DNA of 64,000 bases from Azospirillum brasilense (GCF_001315015.1 NZ_CP012915.1:496001-560000); one strand, 5' to 3'. Counted from the stretch's first letter, positions 8,760 to 17,989 are shown. Numbers and translations: made by a program. The notes: a model not told the origin generated them from the letters alone.

Positions 8760-10589
8760 ATGCACCCCTACCGCACGCACACCTGCGGCCAGCTTCGCGA
8801 AGAGAACGCCGGTCAGATTGTCCGCCTGTCGGGCTGGATCAACCGCAAGCGCGACCATGGACAGCTCCTGTTCATCGACCTGCGCGACCATTACGGCCTG
8901 ACGCAGTGCGTGGTCGACACCTCCAACCCGGCCTTCCAGGCGGCGGAGCGGCTGAAGCTGGAATCGGTCATCACCGTGACCGGCAAGGTGGTCAAGCGCA
9001 CGGCGGAGACCATCAACGACCGCCTGCCGACCGGCCGCATCGAGGTGCAGATCGCCGAGCTGTCGGTGCAGGGCGAGGCGGAGCAGATTCCGCTGCAGGT
9101 CAACCAGGATACGGATGCCGGCGAGGACGTGCGCCTGCGCTACCGCTTCCTCGACCTGCGCCGCGAGCGCATCCACGAGAACATCCTGCTGCGCTCGCGC
9201 GTCATCGCGTCGGCGCGCCGCCGCATGATCGACCAGGGCTTCACCGAGTTCCAGACACCGATCCTGACCGCCTCCTCGCCGGAGGGTGCCCGCGACTATC
9301 TGGTGCCCAGCCGCAACCATCCGGGCAAGTTCTACGCGCTGCCCCAGGCGCCGCAGCAGTTCAAGCAGCTGCTGATGGTCGCCGGGTTCGACCGCTACTT
9401 CCAGATCGCCCCCTGCTTCCGCGACGAGGACGCCCGCGCCGACCGTTCGCCGGGGGAGTTCTACCAGCTCGACTTCGAGATGTCCTTCGTCACCCAGGAG
9501 GACGTGTTCGCCGCCATCGAGCCGGTGCTGCACGGTATCTTCGACGAGTTCGGCGGCTTCCGCCGCGAAACGCCGCCGGCCATCGACAAGCCGCCCTTCC
9601 GCCGCATCTCCTTCGCGGAGTCGATGCTGAAGTACGGCAACGACAAGCCGGACCTGCGCAACCCGCTGGAGATCACCGACGTCACCGCCGTCTTCAAGCG
9701 CGACGACGTGGAGTTCCGCGCCTTCAAGCAGACGCTGGAGAAGGGCGGCGTGGTCCGTGCCATCCGCGCCCCGAAGGTGTCCGACAAGCCGCGCAGCTTC
9801 TTCGACAAGCTGAACGACTGGGCGCGCGGTCTCGGCGCTCCGGGCCTCGGCTACATCATCTTCGAGGCGGCGGGCGGCAAGGGCCCGATCGCCAAGTTCG
9901 TGCCGGAGGCCGCCCAGGCTGAGCTGCGCGCGGCGGCGGGCGTGGAGGACGGCGACGCGGTCTTCTTCGTCTGCGACCAGCCCGGCCCGGCGGCCAAGCT
10001 GGCCGGCTTCGCCCGCACGAAGATCGGCGAGGAACTGGACCTGATCGAGAAGAACGCCTTCCGCTTCTGCTGGATCGTCGACTTCCCGATGTACGAGCTG
10101 GACGAGGAGACCAACAAGGTCATCTTCAGCCACAACCCCTTCTCCATGCCGCAGGGCGGCCTGGAGGCGCTGAACACGATGAACCCTCTGGACATCAAGG
10201 CGTACCAGTACGACATCGTCTGCAACGGCGTGGAGCTGTCGTCGGGTGCCATCCGGAACCATCTGCCGGAGCTGATGTACAAGGCGTTCGAGATCGCCGG
10301 CTACCCGCCGGAGGAGCTGGAAGCCCGCTTTGGCGGCATGCTCAGCGCCTTCAAGCTGGGCGCCCCGCCGCACGGCGGCTCGGCTCCGGGCATCGACCGC
10401 ATCGTGATGCTGCTGGCCGACGAGCCGAACATCCGCGAGGTCATCGCTTTCCCGCTCAACCAGCGCGCGGAAGATCTGCTGATGCAGGCCCCGGCCCCGG
10501 TGGATCAGGCACGCCTGCGCGAACTGCACCTGAAGCTGGATCTGCCGAAGCCGAAGGTCGCCGCCGAGACGCCGAAGGCCGCCACCTGA
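8760..10589 (+). CDS. aspS: Aspartyl-tRNA synthetase
   Basis: The 609-residue bacterial-type class IIb enzyme starts at ATG 8760 ([10 protein letters not shown]). The N-terminal OB-fold binds the anticodon ([20 protein letters not shown]), followed by motif 1 ([14 protein letters not shown]), motif 2 ([20 protein letters not shown]) and, near the C-terminus, motif 3 ([14 protein letters not shown]). The bacterial GAD insertion lies between motifs 2 and 3. It charges tRNA with aspartate. Many alphaproteobacteria lack AsnRS and use a non-discriminating AspRS with GatCAB; whether that applies cannot be decided from this window. Two stem-loops follow the stop. Confidence 0.97.
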   Translation: MHPYRTHTCGQLREENAGQIVRLSGWINRKRDHGQLLFIDLRDHYGLTQCVVDTSNPAFQAAERLKLESVITVTGKVVKRTAETINDRLPTGRIEVQIAELSVQGEAEQIPLQVNQDTDAGEDVRLRYRFLDLRRERIHENILLRSRVIASARRRMIDQGFTEFQTPILTASSPEGARDYLVPSRNHPGKFYALPQAPQQFKQLLMVAGFDRYFQIAPCFRDEDARADRSPGEFYQLDFEMSFVTQEDVFAAIEPVLHGIFDEFGGFRRETPPAIDKPPFRRISFAESMLKYGNDKPDLRNPLEITDVTAVFKRDDVEFRAFKQTLEKGGVVRAIRAPKVSDKPRSFFDKLNDWARGLGAPGLGYIIFEAAGGKGPIAKFVPEAAQAELRAAAGVEDGDAVFFVCDQPGPAAKLAGFARTKIGEELDLIEKNAFRFCWIVDFPMYELDEETNKVIFSHNPFSMPQGGLEALNTMNPLDIKAYQYDIVCNGVELSSGAIRNHLPELMYKAFEIAGYPPEELEARFGGMLSAFKLGAPPHGGSAPGIDRIVMLLADEPNIREVIAFPLNQRAEDLLMQAPAPVDQARLRELHLKLDLPKPKVAAETPKAAT

Positions 10590-10603
10590 CGGTTCAAGCT
10601 ATT

Positions 10604-10635
10604 CTTTCCCTTCCCGTTTCGATGGGGAGGGAAAG
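10604..10635. terminator. Stem-loop after aspS (first of two)
   Basis: CTTTCCCTTCCC (10604-10615) pairs with GGGGAGGGAAAG (10624-10635) with one wobble and an eight-base loop. It directly follows the aspS stop and precedes a stronger terminator. Confidence 0.5.
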
Positions 10636-10645
10636 GGCGGCCAAT

Positions 10646-10683
10646 AAGAAAGCCCCCCGTCCGCGAGGCCGGGGGGCTTTCTT
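10646..10683. terminator. Bidirectional rho-independent terminator
   Basis: A perfect 14-bp stem, AAGAAAGCCCCCCG (10646-10659) with CGGGGGGCTTTCTT (10670-10683), encloses a ten-base loop. The A-rich and T-rich ends mirror each other, so it can stop transcription from aspS (+) and from the convergent small gene (-). Confidence 0.88.
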
Positions 10684-10704
10684 GTTCGGAGGACCGGAAA
10701 AGCG

Positions 10705-10932
10705 TCAGGCCGCGACGGTGCCGACGGGGGCCGAGCCGATCATGCGGTAATAGTTGGAATCGACCAGGACGAGGCAGCTCAGCGTCTTCGCGTCGCCCTC
10801 GTCCTCCGTGCTGACCACGCGGGCATGCGGGATGCCGAACAGGGTTACGGTCTCCCGCACGCGCCAGGACCGCCCGTTGGTCGCGCCAACGGTCTGGAAC
10901 ACCTGTCCAACCAAAACCTGCTTCTTGGCCAT
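10705..10932 (-). CDS. Small conserved hypothetical protein (75 aa)
   Basis: I start this at ATG 10930-10932 (MAKKQVLVGQVFQT) because GAGG lies about nine bases upstream; a longer frame exists but has no ribosome site. The 75 residues are predicted to be a compact mixed alpha/beta protein with no signal peptide or membrane segment. The FGIPHARVV block may form a beta core. I do not recognise a family. It is convergent with aspS and shares its terminator. Base composition matches the neighbours. Confidence 0.7.
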   Translation of the reverse strand: MAKKQVLVGQVFQTVGATNGRSWRVRETVTLFGIPHARVVSTEDEGDAKTLSCLVLVDSNYYRMIGSAPVGTVAA

Positions 10933-11080
10933 AGGAAAACCCTCATCCTGCTGTCGGTGCGTGACATAAATCCGCGGCGGCGTGGCGCGCACCATGCACA
11001 GCCTAGGCCAGTTTCCTCAAAACATGGCAGAATCAATTGTAACGAAATGCGCCATGGGCTGTGACCTTTGCACTTGGCCG

Positions 11081-11971
11081 TCAGCAGCCCGATTTCGGCA
11101 GCGCCTCCACCTTCTCCAAAATGGCGTTCACTGTGAAGTCCCCGTAGTCGATCTGCATGGATTCGGCGACGCCGTTCTGCAGCAGGCGCAGGCTCATCTC
11201 ATACTCCGGCTGGGCCGAGTCGCTTTTCAGCGGGAAGAAGGCCATGCGCACCGGCCATGCCTTCTTGCCCTTCAGCAGCGGGTCGGCACCGTCCTCCTTG
11301 ATCGGCGCCGCCGCGCCGATGACCGTGGACACTTCGGTCGCCCCTTCCGAATCGGCGCCGTCGAAGACAACCCGGTTGAAGAAGGTCTCGCCCGCGCTGG
11401 CGTGGTCGAGCACCGCCAGAGTATGGGCCGTCGGAAACATGGTGTTGGGGGGCAGTTCCATGTCCTGGGGCTCCGGCTTCGAGAAGGCGGCGCTGCCGGT
11501 GCCGTCCTTGGCCAGCCGGGCGTCGCCGCGCACCTCCTCGTCCTCCTCCCCATTGATCAGCTTGCGGACGTTGAAGCGGTAACGCTGGCCGTCCTTGGCC
11601 TCCCACGTCGTGTAGTTGGTGGTCATCGCCATCTCGTCGCCTTCGGCGTAGACGAAACGGAGCTGGAAGCGCTGCTCCGTCGTCCAGCCGTCACAGGCGT
11701 CGGCCCATTCGAACAGCATGCGGCCCCGAACGTCGCTGACCTTGGAGCTGTTGCGGGCGGACAGCAGCGACATCTTGTAGACGGCGCGGTGCGGCAGGAT
11801 GCCCGCCGCGGCACCGGCCGCCGCTCCCACCGCCGCGCCGGCCGCGTTGGCGGGGGCCGCCTGGGCCGGGCCGGCGGCGGGAAGAGCGGTCAGGGACACC
11901 AGGAACGCGCCGAGGGTCGCGCAAAGGGCGAGGCGGGCGGCGGAGCGGCGGTTCTGCAAAGCGACATCCAC
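11081..11971 (-). CDS. eipB: EipB-like periplasmic cell-envelope integrity protein (DUF1849)
   Basis: The 296-residue protein has an N-terminal signal peptide (hydrophobic segment ~14-36 ending in an Ala-rich cleavage region). A mature domain follows with HRAVYKMSLL and FEWADACDGW, features of the DUF1849/EipB family. EipB of Brucella is a periplasmic beta-spiral closed by a conserved disulphide. Here the only two cysteines of the mature part are C93 (in ADACDGW) and the very last residue C296, in line with that bond. The Ala/Gly-rich linker between signal and domain is low complexity. It is divergent from the dehydrogenase at 12065. Function beyond envelope integrity is unknown. Confidence 0.85.
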   Translation of the reverse strand: MDVALQNRRSAARLALCATLGAFLVSLTALPAAGPAQAAPANAAGAAVGAAAGAAAGILPHRAVYKMSLLSARNSSKVSDVRGRMLFEWADACDGWTTEQRFQLRFVYAEGDEMAMTTNYTTWEAKDGQRYRFNVRKLINGEEDEEVRGDARLAKDGTGSAAFSKPEPQDMELPPNTMFPTAHTLAVLDHASAGETFFNRVVFDGADSEGATEVSTVIGAAAPIKEDGADPLLKGKKAWPVRMAFFPLKSDSAQPEYEMSLRLLQNGVAESMQIDYGDFTVNAILEKVEALPKSGC

Positions 11972-12064
11972 AGGTGATTGGCAGCGTCGGATGGATTATG
12001 GGTGTTTCGGCGTCGGAGCGGAAGGCCCGACCCCCCGAATAAACGGAAGGCTGAGGACTGATTC

Positions 12065-13051
12065 ATGCGCAGCGACTCTCCCGCATCACGGCCCGTACTT
12101 CTGGTGACCCGGCGCCTGCCCGACGCGGTGGAGACCCGCGCCGCGCGCGATTTCGACGCCCGGCTCAACCAGCAGGACCGCGCGCTGTCCGGCGCCGACA
12201 TCGCGGCCCTGGCGGGGGAGGCCGGTGCCCAGGGCATCCTCTGCACCGCCGGTGACCGGCTGGACGCCGCGGCCATCGCGGCCCTGCCCGAGGCTGTCCG
12301 GATCGTCGCCACCTTCTCGGTCGGCACCGACCACATCGACCTGAACGCGGCCAAGGCGCGCGGCCTGATCGTCACCAACACCCCGGACGTGCTGACCGAC
12401 GCGACCGCTGACATCGCGCTGCTGCTGATGCTGGGCGCGGCGCGTCGCGCGTCGGAAGGGGAGCGGATGATCCGCGCCGGAACCTGGACCGGTTGGACGC
12501 CCACCCAGCTTCTCGGCACCCATCTGGGCGGAAAGCGGCTGGGCATCATCGGCATGGGCCGAATCGGGCAGGCGGTGGCGCAGCGGGCGCGGGCCTTCGG
12601 CATGACCATCCACTATTCCAACCGGCGCCGTTTGCCCTCCGACCAGGAGGCTGGGGCCGTCTATCACGCCGATCCCGAGGCGATGCTGGCGGTTTGCGAC
12701 GTGCTGTCGCTGCATTTCCCGGCGACTCCGGAAACCACCCATTGGCTGAACGCGGATCGCATCGGGCGCCTGCCGCCAGGGGCCATCGTCGTCAACACCG
12801 CCCGCGGCTCCGTCGTTGACGACGAGGCCCTGATCGCCGCCCTGGCCTCTGGACGGTTGGCTGCCGCTGGGCTGGACGTGTTCGAGAACGAGCCGAATCT
12901 GCACGCCGGCTACCGCGGGCTGGAGAACGCCTTTCTGCTGCCTCACCTGGGCAGCGCCACGGTGGAGACCCGCAATGCCATGGGCTTCAAGGCGCTGGAC
13001 AATCTGGACGCTTTCTTCGCCGGGACGGCACCGCCGGACTGTGTGGTGTGA
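12065..13051 (+). CDS. D-2-hydroxyacid dehydrogenase (glyoxylate/hydroxypyruvate reductase type)
   Basis: The 328-residue protein has the D-isomer 2-hydroxyacid dehydrogenase fold. The NAD(P)-binding loop is LGIIGMGRIGQAVAQRA (~160-176) and the substrate/catalytic residues lie in NTARGSVVDDEAL (Arg), GLDVFENEP (Glu) and LLPHLGSAT (His). SNRR after the second strand of the Rossmann fold resembles NADPH-preferring members. Likely reaction: glyoxylate or hydroxypyruvate to glycolate or glycerate. It stands alone, divergent from eipB; exact substrate is not determined by sequence. Confidence 0.9.
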   Translation: MRSDSPASRPVLLVTRRLPDAVETRAARDFDARLNQQDRALSGADIAALAGEAGAQGILCTAGDRLDAAAIAALPEAVRIVATFSVGTDHIDLNAAKARGLIVTNTPDVLTDATADIALLLMLGAARRASEGERMIRAGTWTGWTPTQLLGTHLGGKRLGIIGMGRIGQAVAQRARAFGMTIHYSNRRRLPSDQEAGAVYHADPEAMLAVCDVLSLHFPATPETTHWLNADRIGRLPPGAIVVNTARGSVVDDEALIAALASGRLAAAGLDVFENEPNLHAGYRGLENAFLLPHLGSATVETRNAMGFKALDNLDAFFAGTAPPDCVV

Positions 13052-13111
13052 TGATGGTGCGAGCGGACCTGTCCGATCCCGGACAGGCCATTTGTTCGAA
13101 AGCCGTTCAAA

Positions 13112-13209
13112 ATAAAAAATAAATCAAAAATAGATAAAATTTTCCGCAACGGGCCGTTCTCTGGGCAGAATCTGCCCAGGCGCGGCCTTGCCCGGCAGAA
13201 GTTGCCGGG
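13112..13209 (+). promoter_or_regulatory. AT-rich tract plus two tandem perfect hairpins upstream of the GGDEF gene
   Basis: A nearly pure A/T tract (about 13105-13143) is followed by two perfect inverted repeats: CTGGGCAG-AAT-CTGCCCAG at 13161-13179 and CCCGGCA-GAAGT-TGCCGGG at 13191-13209. Both carry the same GGCAGAA at the 5' side of the loop. They lie 90-140 bases before the GGDEF start and could be tandem operators or an RNA leader. GGGACGAAAGGCC right after the second hairpin is only loosely like the core of c-di-GMP-I riboswitches. Confidence 0.45.
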
Positions 13210-13298
13210 ACGAAAGGCCTAGGCTTCTGGAATCCTTATGTGGCACGGCGATTGCTGTGAATACGGCGCAGCCAGTGCCGATCATGTGGAGAAAGCCC

Positions 13299-14093
13299 AT
13301 GAGCGCCGTCGTGACCACCCAGGACCCGGACGTCATTGCCGCCGAACATCACGACGGACTGCCTTTCGACCGTGGGACCCACGACCGTCTGCTGCGAATG
13401 TCCCCATTGCGTGGCTCCCGCATCGCCCATGCGGCGGCGCCGGTGACCTTGGAGGCTTCGGCCCTGGAAAGCCAGCTTGCCGAGGCCCGCGCCACCATTG
13501 CCGAACAGCGTGAACGGATCGCCTACCTGGAAAGCCTGTCCATGACGGACGAACTGACCGGTCTGCTGAACCGCCGCGGCTTCTTCAGCCATTTCCGGCG
13601 TGAGATCGCCGCCGCGCGGCGGCAGAGGGCCAAGGGAAACGGCAAGGGCGGCGGGGTGCTGGTCATCATCGATCTGGACGGCTTCAAGCGGATCAACGAC
13701 ACCCACGGCCATATGGCCGGCGACGCCTATCTGCGGCAGGTCGCCCGGCTGCTCGTCGGTGCGGTTCGCGAGGAGGATGTGGTAGCCCGCCTGGGTGGGG
13801 ACGAGTTCGCCCTGCTGCTGGCGAACACCGACGCAGCCTGCGGCGCTGTCCGCGCCCGGCAGATCGCCACGGCGGCCTGTCGGCGCGGCGTACAATGGAA
13901 CAACGCGGACCTTCCGATCCGCTTTTCCTTCGGGGTGCAGCCCTATGGGGCCGACGACCGGGAGGAGGAGGTGATCCGTCTCGCCGATTCCCACATGTAC
14001 AGCAACAAGGCCGGGCGTCGCCCGCACTCGTCGGGACACAAGGCCGCGCGGCCCGGCGCGCGTTCCGCGGCGAACCGTCGGGCCACCGGCTGA
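13299..14093 (+). CDS. GGDEF-domain diguanylate cyclase
   Basis: The start at ATG 13299 is supported by GGAGAAAG just upstream; an in-frame ATG at 13284 is weaker. The 264-residue protein has a short N-terminal region, a coiled coil (residues ~50-85, ESQLAEARATIAEQRERIAYLE), then a GGDEF domain with the intact active-site motif RLGGDEFALLL. The inhibitory I-site is present: R-E-E-D precedes GGDEF by five residues. The coiled coil is a likely dimerisation stalk. No sensor domain or membrane segment is seen. It makes c-di-GMP and is followed 70 bases later by a histidine kinase. Confidence 0.92.
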   Translation: MSAVVTTQDPDVIAAEHHDGLPFDRGTHDRLLRMSPLRGSRIAHAAAPVTLEASALESQLAEARATIAEQRERIAYLESLSMTDELTGLLNRRGFFSHFRREIAAARRQRAKGNGKGGGVLVIIDLDGFKRINDTHGHMAGDAYLRQVARLLVGAVREEDVVARLGGDEFALLLANTDAACGAVRARQIATAACRRGVQWNNADLPIRFSFGVQPYGADDREEEVIRLADSHMYSNKAGRRPHSSGHKAARPGARSAANRRATG

Positions 14094-14163
14094 GCCGGGC
14101 CGCGCCGCGCGGAACCCGGATTGGTCAGCCTGTCGCACCCCCCAAGCCGCGCTTGACCGGACG

Positions 14164-15939
14164 GTGATCCCGCCGCAGCATCTGCACCTTTCCGTCGCAA
14201 AGGTGTCTGCTCTGAACACGTCTTCGGATCGTCCGAATCCCCCATTGCCCCAATCCCCGACTGAGCAATCATCCACCCGCGCTGTCGCCGACGCGATACA
14301 GCCGCATGGCGCCCTGGTGGCGTTGCGCAGCGATGGTACGACGATCCTTGCTTGCAGCGCCAACACGGCGGAATTCCTCGGCTTGGCTCCGGAGCGGTTG
14401 TTGGGCCGCAGCATCGACGTGCTGGAACTGCCCGAGCTTGCGGCGTTGCTGACGGAACTGCGCGCCTTGCCGCCGGACCTCCGGGCGTTGGGGTTGCATG
14501 CGGCCGTGACACCGCCGGGAGGAGAGCCGCTTCCGGCCTTCCTGCACGAGCATGGCGGACGGGCAATTCTGGAGGTCGAGCGGCCACACGCCGGGACGGA
14601 GAACAACGCCGCCACGGCACCGCTACTTGGCCTGATGCCGGGGATCGCCGGTCTCCGCGACGCCGCGGGACTGGAGGCCATCGCCGCCCACACCGCCCAC
14701 GCCGTTCGCCGTATGACCGGCCTTGACCAAGTGATCGTCTGCCGTTTCGATGCCTTCGGCAACGGCGAGGTGGTGGCGAAGGACCAAGCGCCGGACTGGG
14801 ACCATGCCGCCCCGGACCTTCTCCCTGGTGCCGCCCTGCCGGCGATCGCCTTCGATGGCACCCCGGACGGGAGCCCACGGGTGCGCGTGATCCCTGACCA
14901 TGCGGCGGAACCAGTTCCCCTGCTGCACGCCGACACGACGGTGCCGCCACCTGATCTGGCCCATGCGCAGTTGCGCAGCCCTGCGCCGGCCCGGTTGGAT
15001 TTCCTGCGGCGGATGGGAGCGGGGGCGGCTCTGACCGTCCCGGTCGCCCACGGCGGCAAGCCGTGGGGAGTGATCTCTGGCCATCATCGGCGGCCCTACG
15101 GGGTGCCGCTGTCCACGCGGATGCTGGTCGCCATGGCCGCCGACGCGCTCAGCCTGATGCTGGATACCGCCGAACGCGCCGTGGAGCGGGAACGCCGCGT
15201 CGCTCAGGCCGCGCGGCAGGCGGAGGTGAACCGGGCCAAATCGGACTTCCTGACCGGAATGAGCCATGAGCTTCGCACCCCGCTGAACGCCATCATCGGC
15301 TACGCGGATTTCCTGCTGCATCCAGGCACCGGACCGCTGACCGACCGGCAGCGCGACTGCATCGGCAACATCCGTGCCTCGGGTTCACATCTTCTGGAAC
15401 TCATCAACGACGTGCTGGATCTCTCGAAGATTGAGGCGGGGCATGTCGCGCTGCACGACGAGGATGTGGACGTCGCGGTCGTCGTAGGCGAGGTGTACGC
15501 TCTTCAGGAATTGTCACTGGCGTCGGCAGGGCTGGCCTTCGACGCCTCGTTCCCCCGGCCGCTGCCGCGCCTGCGCGCGGACCGCCGATCGTTGCGGCAG
15601 ATACTGCTGAATCTGCTGTCCAACGCCATCAAATTCACCCCGAAAGGTGGGCGCGTCGCCATCGACGTGACGCGCACGGAGGAGATGTCCGGAGCCGGTC
15701 TGCGCATCACCGTGGTCGACAGCGGAGTCGGCATTCCGGAGGAGCACCGCCTCACCGTGCTGGAACCCTTCCGGCAAGTGCCGGGCGACCGCATTCGCAG
15801 CGGCGCCGGAACCGGTTTGGGTCTGCCCATCGTGCGCTCCCTGGTGGAGGCCCATGGCGGGCGGCTGGCCCTGTCCAGCGCGCCGGGGCAGGGCACACGC
15901 ATCGACCTGCATTTCCCGCCGGACCGGGTGATCGCATGA
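14164..15939 (+). CDS. Phytochrome-like hybrid PAS-GAF sensor histidine kinase without PHY domain
   Basis: 591 residues from GTG 14164 (an alternative GTG lies at 14203). AIQPHGALVAL (44-54) is the PAS_2 signature of bacteriophytochromes, and residues ~165-330 follow the phytochrome GAF domain (RMTGLDQVIVCRF, LRSPAPARLDFLRRMG, GVISGHHRRP). The chromophore-binding Cys normally before IQPHG is absent, the D-I-P motif region is replaced by DLLPGAALP, and the PHY domain is missing: the GAF runs straight into HisKA. The kinase is intact: phospho-acceptor H368 (GMSHELRTPLN), N-box NLLSNAIKF (483-491), DSGVGIP and GTGLGLPIV. It lies upstream of divK and pleD, its likely signalling partners. Signal unknown. 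Confidence 0.88.
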   Translation: MIPPQHLHLSVAKVSALNTSSDRPNPPLPQSPTEQSSTRAVADAIQPHGALVALRSDGTTILACSANTAEFLGLAPERLLGRSIDVLELPELAALLTELRALPPDLRALGLHAAVTPPGGEPLPAFLHEHGGRAILEVERPHAGTENNAATAPLLGLMPGIAGLRDAAGLEAIAAHTAHAVRRMTGLDQVIVCRFDAFGNGEVVAKDQAPDWDHAAPDLLPGAALPAIAFDGTPDGSPRVRVIPDHAAEPVPLLHADTTVPPPDLAHAQLRSPAPARLDFLRRMGAGAALTVPVAHGGKPWGVISGHHRRPYGVPLSTRMLVAMAADALSLMLDTAERAVERERRVAQAARQAEVNRAKSDFLTGMSHELRTPLNAIIGYADFLLHPGTGPLTDRQRDCIGNIRASGSHLLELINDVLDLSKIEAGHVALHDEDVDVAVVVGEVYALQELSLASAGLAFDASFPRPLPRLRADRRSLRQILLNLLSNAIKFTPKGGRVAIDVTRTEEMSGAGLRITVVDSGVGIPEEHRLTVLEPFRQVPGDRIRSGAGTGLGLPIVRSLVEAHGGRLALSSAPGQGTRIDLHFPPDRVIA

Positions 15940-16089
15940 CGGAATGGGTGGAATCCTTGGAACTTCACGGGATGCCGCGGGCCGTGGGCGGCATCGCTAA
16001 CGACAATTTAACCGTCGCGGCGGGACAGTGAACGGGCTATACCGGTCTCTCCGGGTGTGGTCGCTGCAAGCAGGAGCGCGGGTGGCACG

Positions 16090-16503
16090 ATGCTCGCGGA
16101 ACCGAACAGCCCCAAGAAGGCGCCGATGGACGACCGAACCGTGAAGCGTGTCCTGATCGTCGAGGACAACGAGCTGAACATGAAGCTCTTCCACGATCTG
16201 CTGGAGGCGCACGGCTACGCGACGCTTCAGACCCGCAGCGGCATGGATGCCTTGGCCATGGCGCGGGAGCACCATCCGGACCTGATCCTCATGGACATCC
16301 AATTGCCGGAAGTGTCGGGGCTGGAAGTCACACGCTGGATCAAGGATGATCCGGCGCTCAAGTCCATTCCGATCATCGCAGTGACCGCCTTTGCGATGAA
16401 GGGGGACGAGGAAAAGATCCGTGAGGGTGGCTGCGAAGACTACATCGCCAAGCCGATCTCGGTGACGAAGTTCCTCGAATCTGTTCAAAAGTTCCTCCGC
16501 TAA
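16090..16503 (+). CDS. divK: Single-domain response regulator DivK
   Basis: A receiver domain with no output domain. [35 protein letters not shown] (phospho-acceptor Asp), [14 protein letters not shown] and YIAKPIS match DivK strongly. Three starts are possible (16057, 16090, 16126); the last, giving MDDRTVKRV, has AGAAGG five bases upstream and may be the true one. I took the middle ATG. DivK carries phosphate between cell-cycle histidine kinases and is normally next to pleD, as here (27-base gap). Confidence 0.94.
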   Translation: MLAEPNSPKKAPMDDRTVKRVLIVEDNELNMKLFHDLLEAHGYATLQTRSGMDALAMAREHHPDLILMDIQLPEVSGLEVTRWIKDDPALKSIPIIAVTAFAMKGDEEKIREGGCEDYIAKPISVTKFLESVQKFLR

Positions 16504-16530
16504 CCTGTTACGGGATCGGTCGCACGTTCC

Positions 16531-17928
16531 ATGTCCGCTCGCGTCCTCGTCGTCGACGATGTCCTTCCGAACGTGAAGCTGCTCGCGGCGAAGCTGACGC
16601 GCGAGTATTTCAACGTCATCACCGCCAGCAATGGCCCCGAAGCGCTGGAGATGGTCCGGCGGGAGTCGCCAGACATCGTTCTGCTCGACGTCATGATGCC
16701 CGGCATGGACGGGTTCGAGGTGTGCGAGAAGATCCGTTCCAATCCCGCGACCATGCACATCCCGGTGGTGATGGTCACAGCCCTGTCGGACGGCGCCGAC
16801 CGTGTGCGCGGGCTGGAGGCCGGAGCCGATGATTTCCTGACCAAGCCGGTCAACGACATCGCTCTGTTCGCGCGGGTGCGGTCGCTCGTCCGCCTGAAGA
16901 TGATGATGGACGAGTGGCGGTTGCGCGAGACGACCTCCGGCCAACTGGGGGTGCTGGAGCCAACCGGCACGCTGAACAGCGAATCCTTCGAGGGAGCCCG
17001 CGTTCTGGTGCTGGAGGACTCGCTTCTTGATCTGGGCAGGGTTGCGGAGACGCTGAAGCGCGACCATGGTCACGTGATGAGTGCCGACACCTGCGCCGCG
17101 GCGTTGGAACGCGCGCTGGGCGACGACCTGGATCTGGTGGTCATCAGCCTGACGCTGATGAACGAGGATGGCCTGCGCCTATGCTCCCAACTCCGCTCGC
17201 ACGAGCGAACCCGGCAGGTGCCGATCCTGCTGATGGTGGAAGAGGGTGATCTGAACCGCGTCGCCAAGGGGTTGGAACTCGGCGCCAACGACTACATCAG
17301 CAAGCCCATCGACCGGAACGAGCTGCTGGCCCGTGCCCGCACCCAGATCCGGCGCAAGCGCTATCAGGAACGGCTGCGCGCGAACTACGAGCAGAGCCTG
17401 TCCATGGCGCTCACCGACAGCCTCACGGGCGTCTTCAACCGCCGTTACATCAATGCCCATCTGCCGCGGCTGCTGGAGCGGGCGATCGACAACCACAAGC
17501 CGGTGGCGATCCTGCTGTTCGACATCGACCATTTCAAGGTCGTCAACGACAGCTATGGCCACATTGTGGGGGATGAGGTGCTGAAGGAGGTGTCCAGCCG
17601 CGCCAGCCGCAACTTGCGCACCTTCGATCTGGTGGCGCGACTGGGCGGCGAGGAGTTCGTGGTCATCCTGCCCGACACCGATGCCGACGCGGCTCTGACA
17701 GTGGCGGAGCGGCTGCGCACCCGGATTGCCGACACGCTGTTCAAAGTGTCCGCCGACGTGGGCGAGATCCCGGTCACGGTGTCCATCGGCGTGGCGGTCG
17801 GTGGCCGGCTGGGTGACACCGCCGAAGGGCTGATCCGCCGTGCCGACGAGGCTCTGTACGAGGCCAAGCGCGCCGGGCGCAACTGCACTGTCGCCGACCC
17901 TCCCGCCAGTGCCCTGATGGCTCCCTGA
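16531..17928 (+). CDS. pleD: PleD-type response regulator diguanylate cyclase (REC-REC-GGDEF)
   Basis: 465 residues in the PleD layout. REC1 (1-125) has the phospho-acceptor D53 in IVLLDVMMPG. REC2 (~155-275) is a pseudo-receiver: the equivalent position is S206 in LVVISLTLM, so it is a dimerisation adaptor. The GGDEF domain (~290-455) has an intact RLGGEEF active site and an I-site, R363-T-F-D366, five residues before it. Phosphorylated PleD dimerises and makes c-di-GMP, as known in Caulobacter. It follows divK and is probably co-transcribed. Confidence 0.96.
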   Translation: MSARVLVVDDVLPNVKLLAAKLTREYFNVITASNGPEALEMVRRESPDIVLLDVMMPGMDGFEVCEKIRSNPATMHIPVVMVTALSDGADRVRGLEAGADDFLTKPVNDIALFARVRSLVRLKMMMDEWRLRETTSGQLGVLEPTGTLNSESFEGARVLVLEDSLLDLGRVAETLKRDHGHVMSADTCAAALERALGDDLDLVVISLTLMNEDGLRLCSQLRSHERTRQVPILLMVEEGDLNRVAKGLELGANDYISKPIDRNELLARARTQIRRKRYQERLRANYEQSLSMALTDSLTGVFNRRYINAHLPRLLERAIDNHKPVAILLFDIDHFKVVNDSYGHIVGDEVLKEVSSRASRNLRTFDLVARLGGEEFVVILPDTDADAALTVAERLRTRIADTLFKVSADVGEIPVTVSIGVAVGGRLGDTAEGLIRRADEALYEAKRAGRNCTVADPPASALMAP

Positions 17929-17989
17929 CGATTGCCCTCTGACGACGGGGCCCCGGCGCCCCCCAAAACCATCATCCTTCAGACAAGCA

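Noticed and set aside
13203..13240. c-di-GMP-I riboswitch before the GGDEF gene
   Set aside because: GGGACGAAAGGCC is suggestive, but the two-helix receptor and its tetraloop dock are not present; kept only as an open question about the hairpins.
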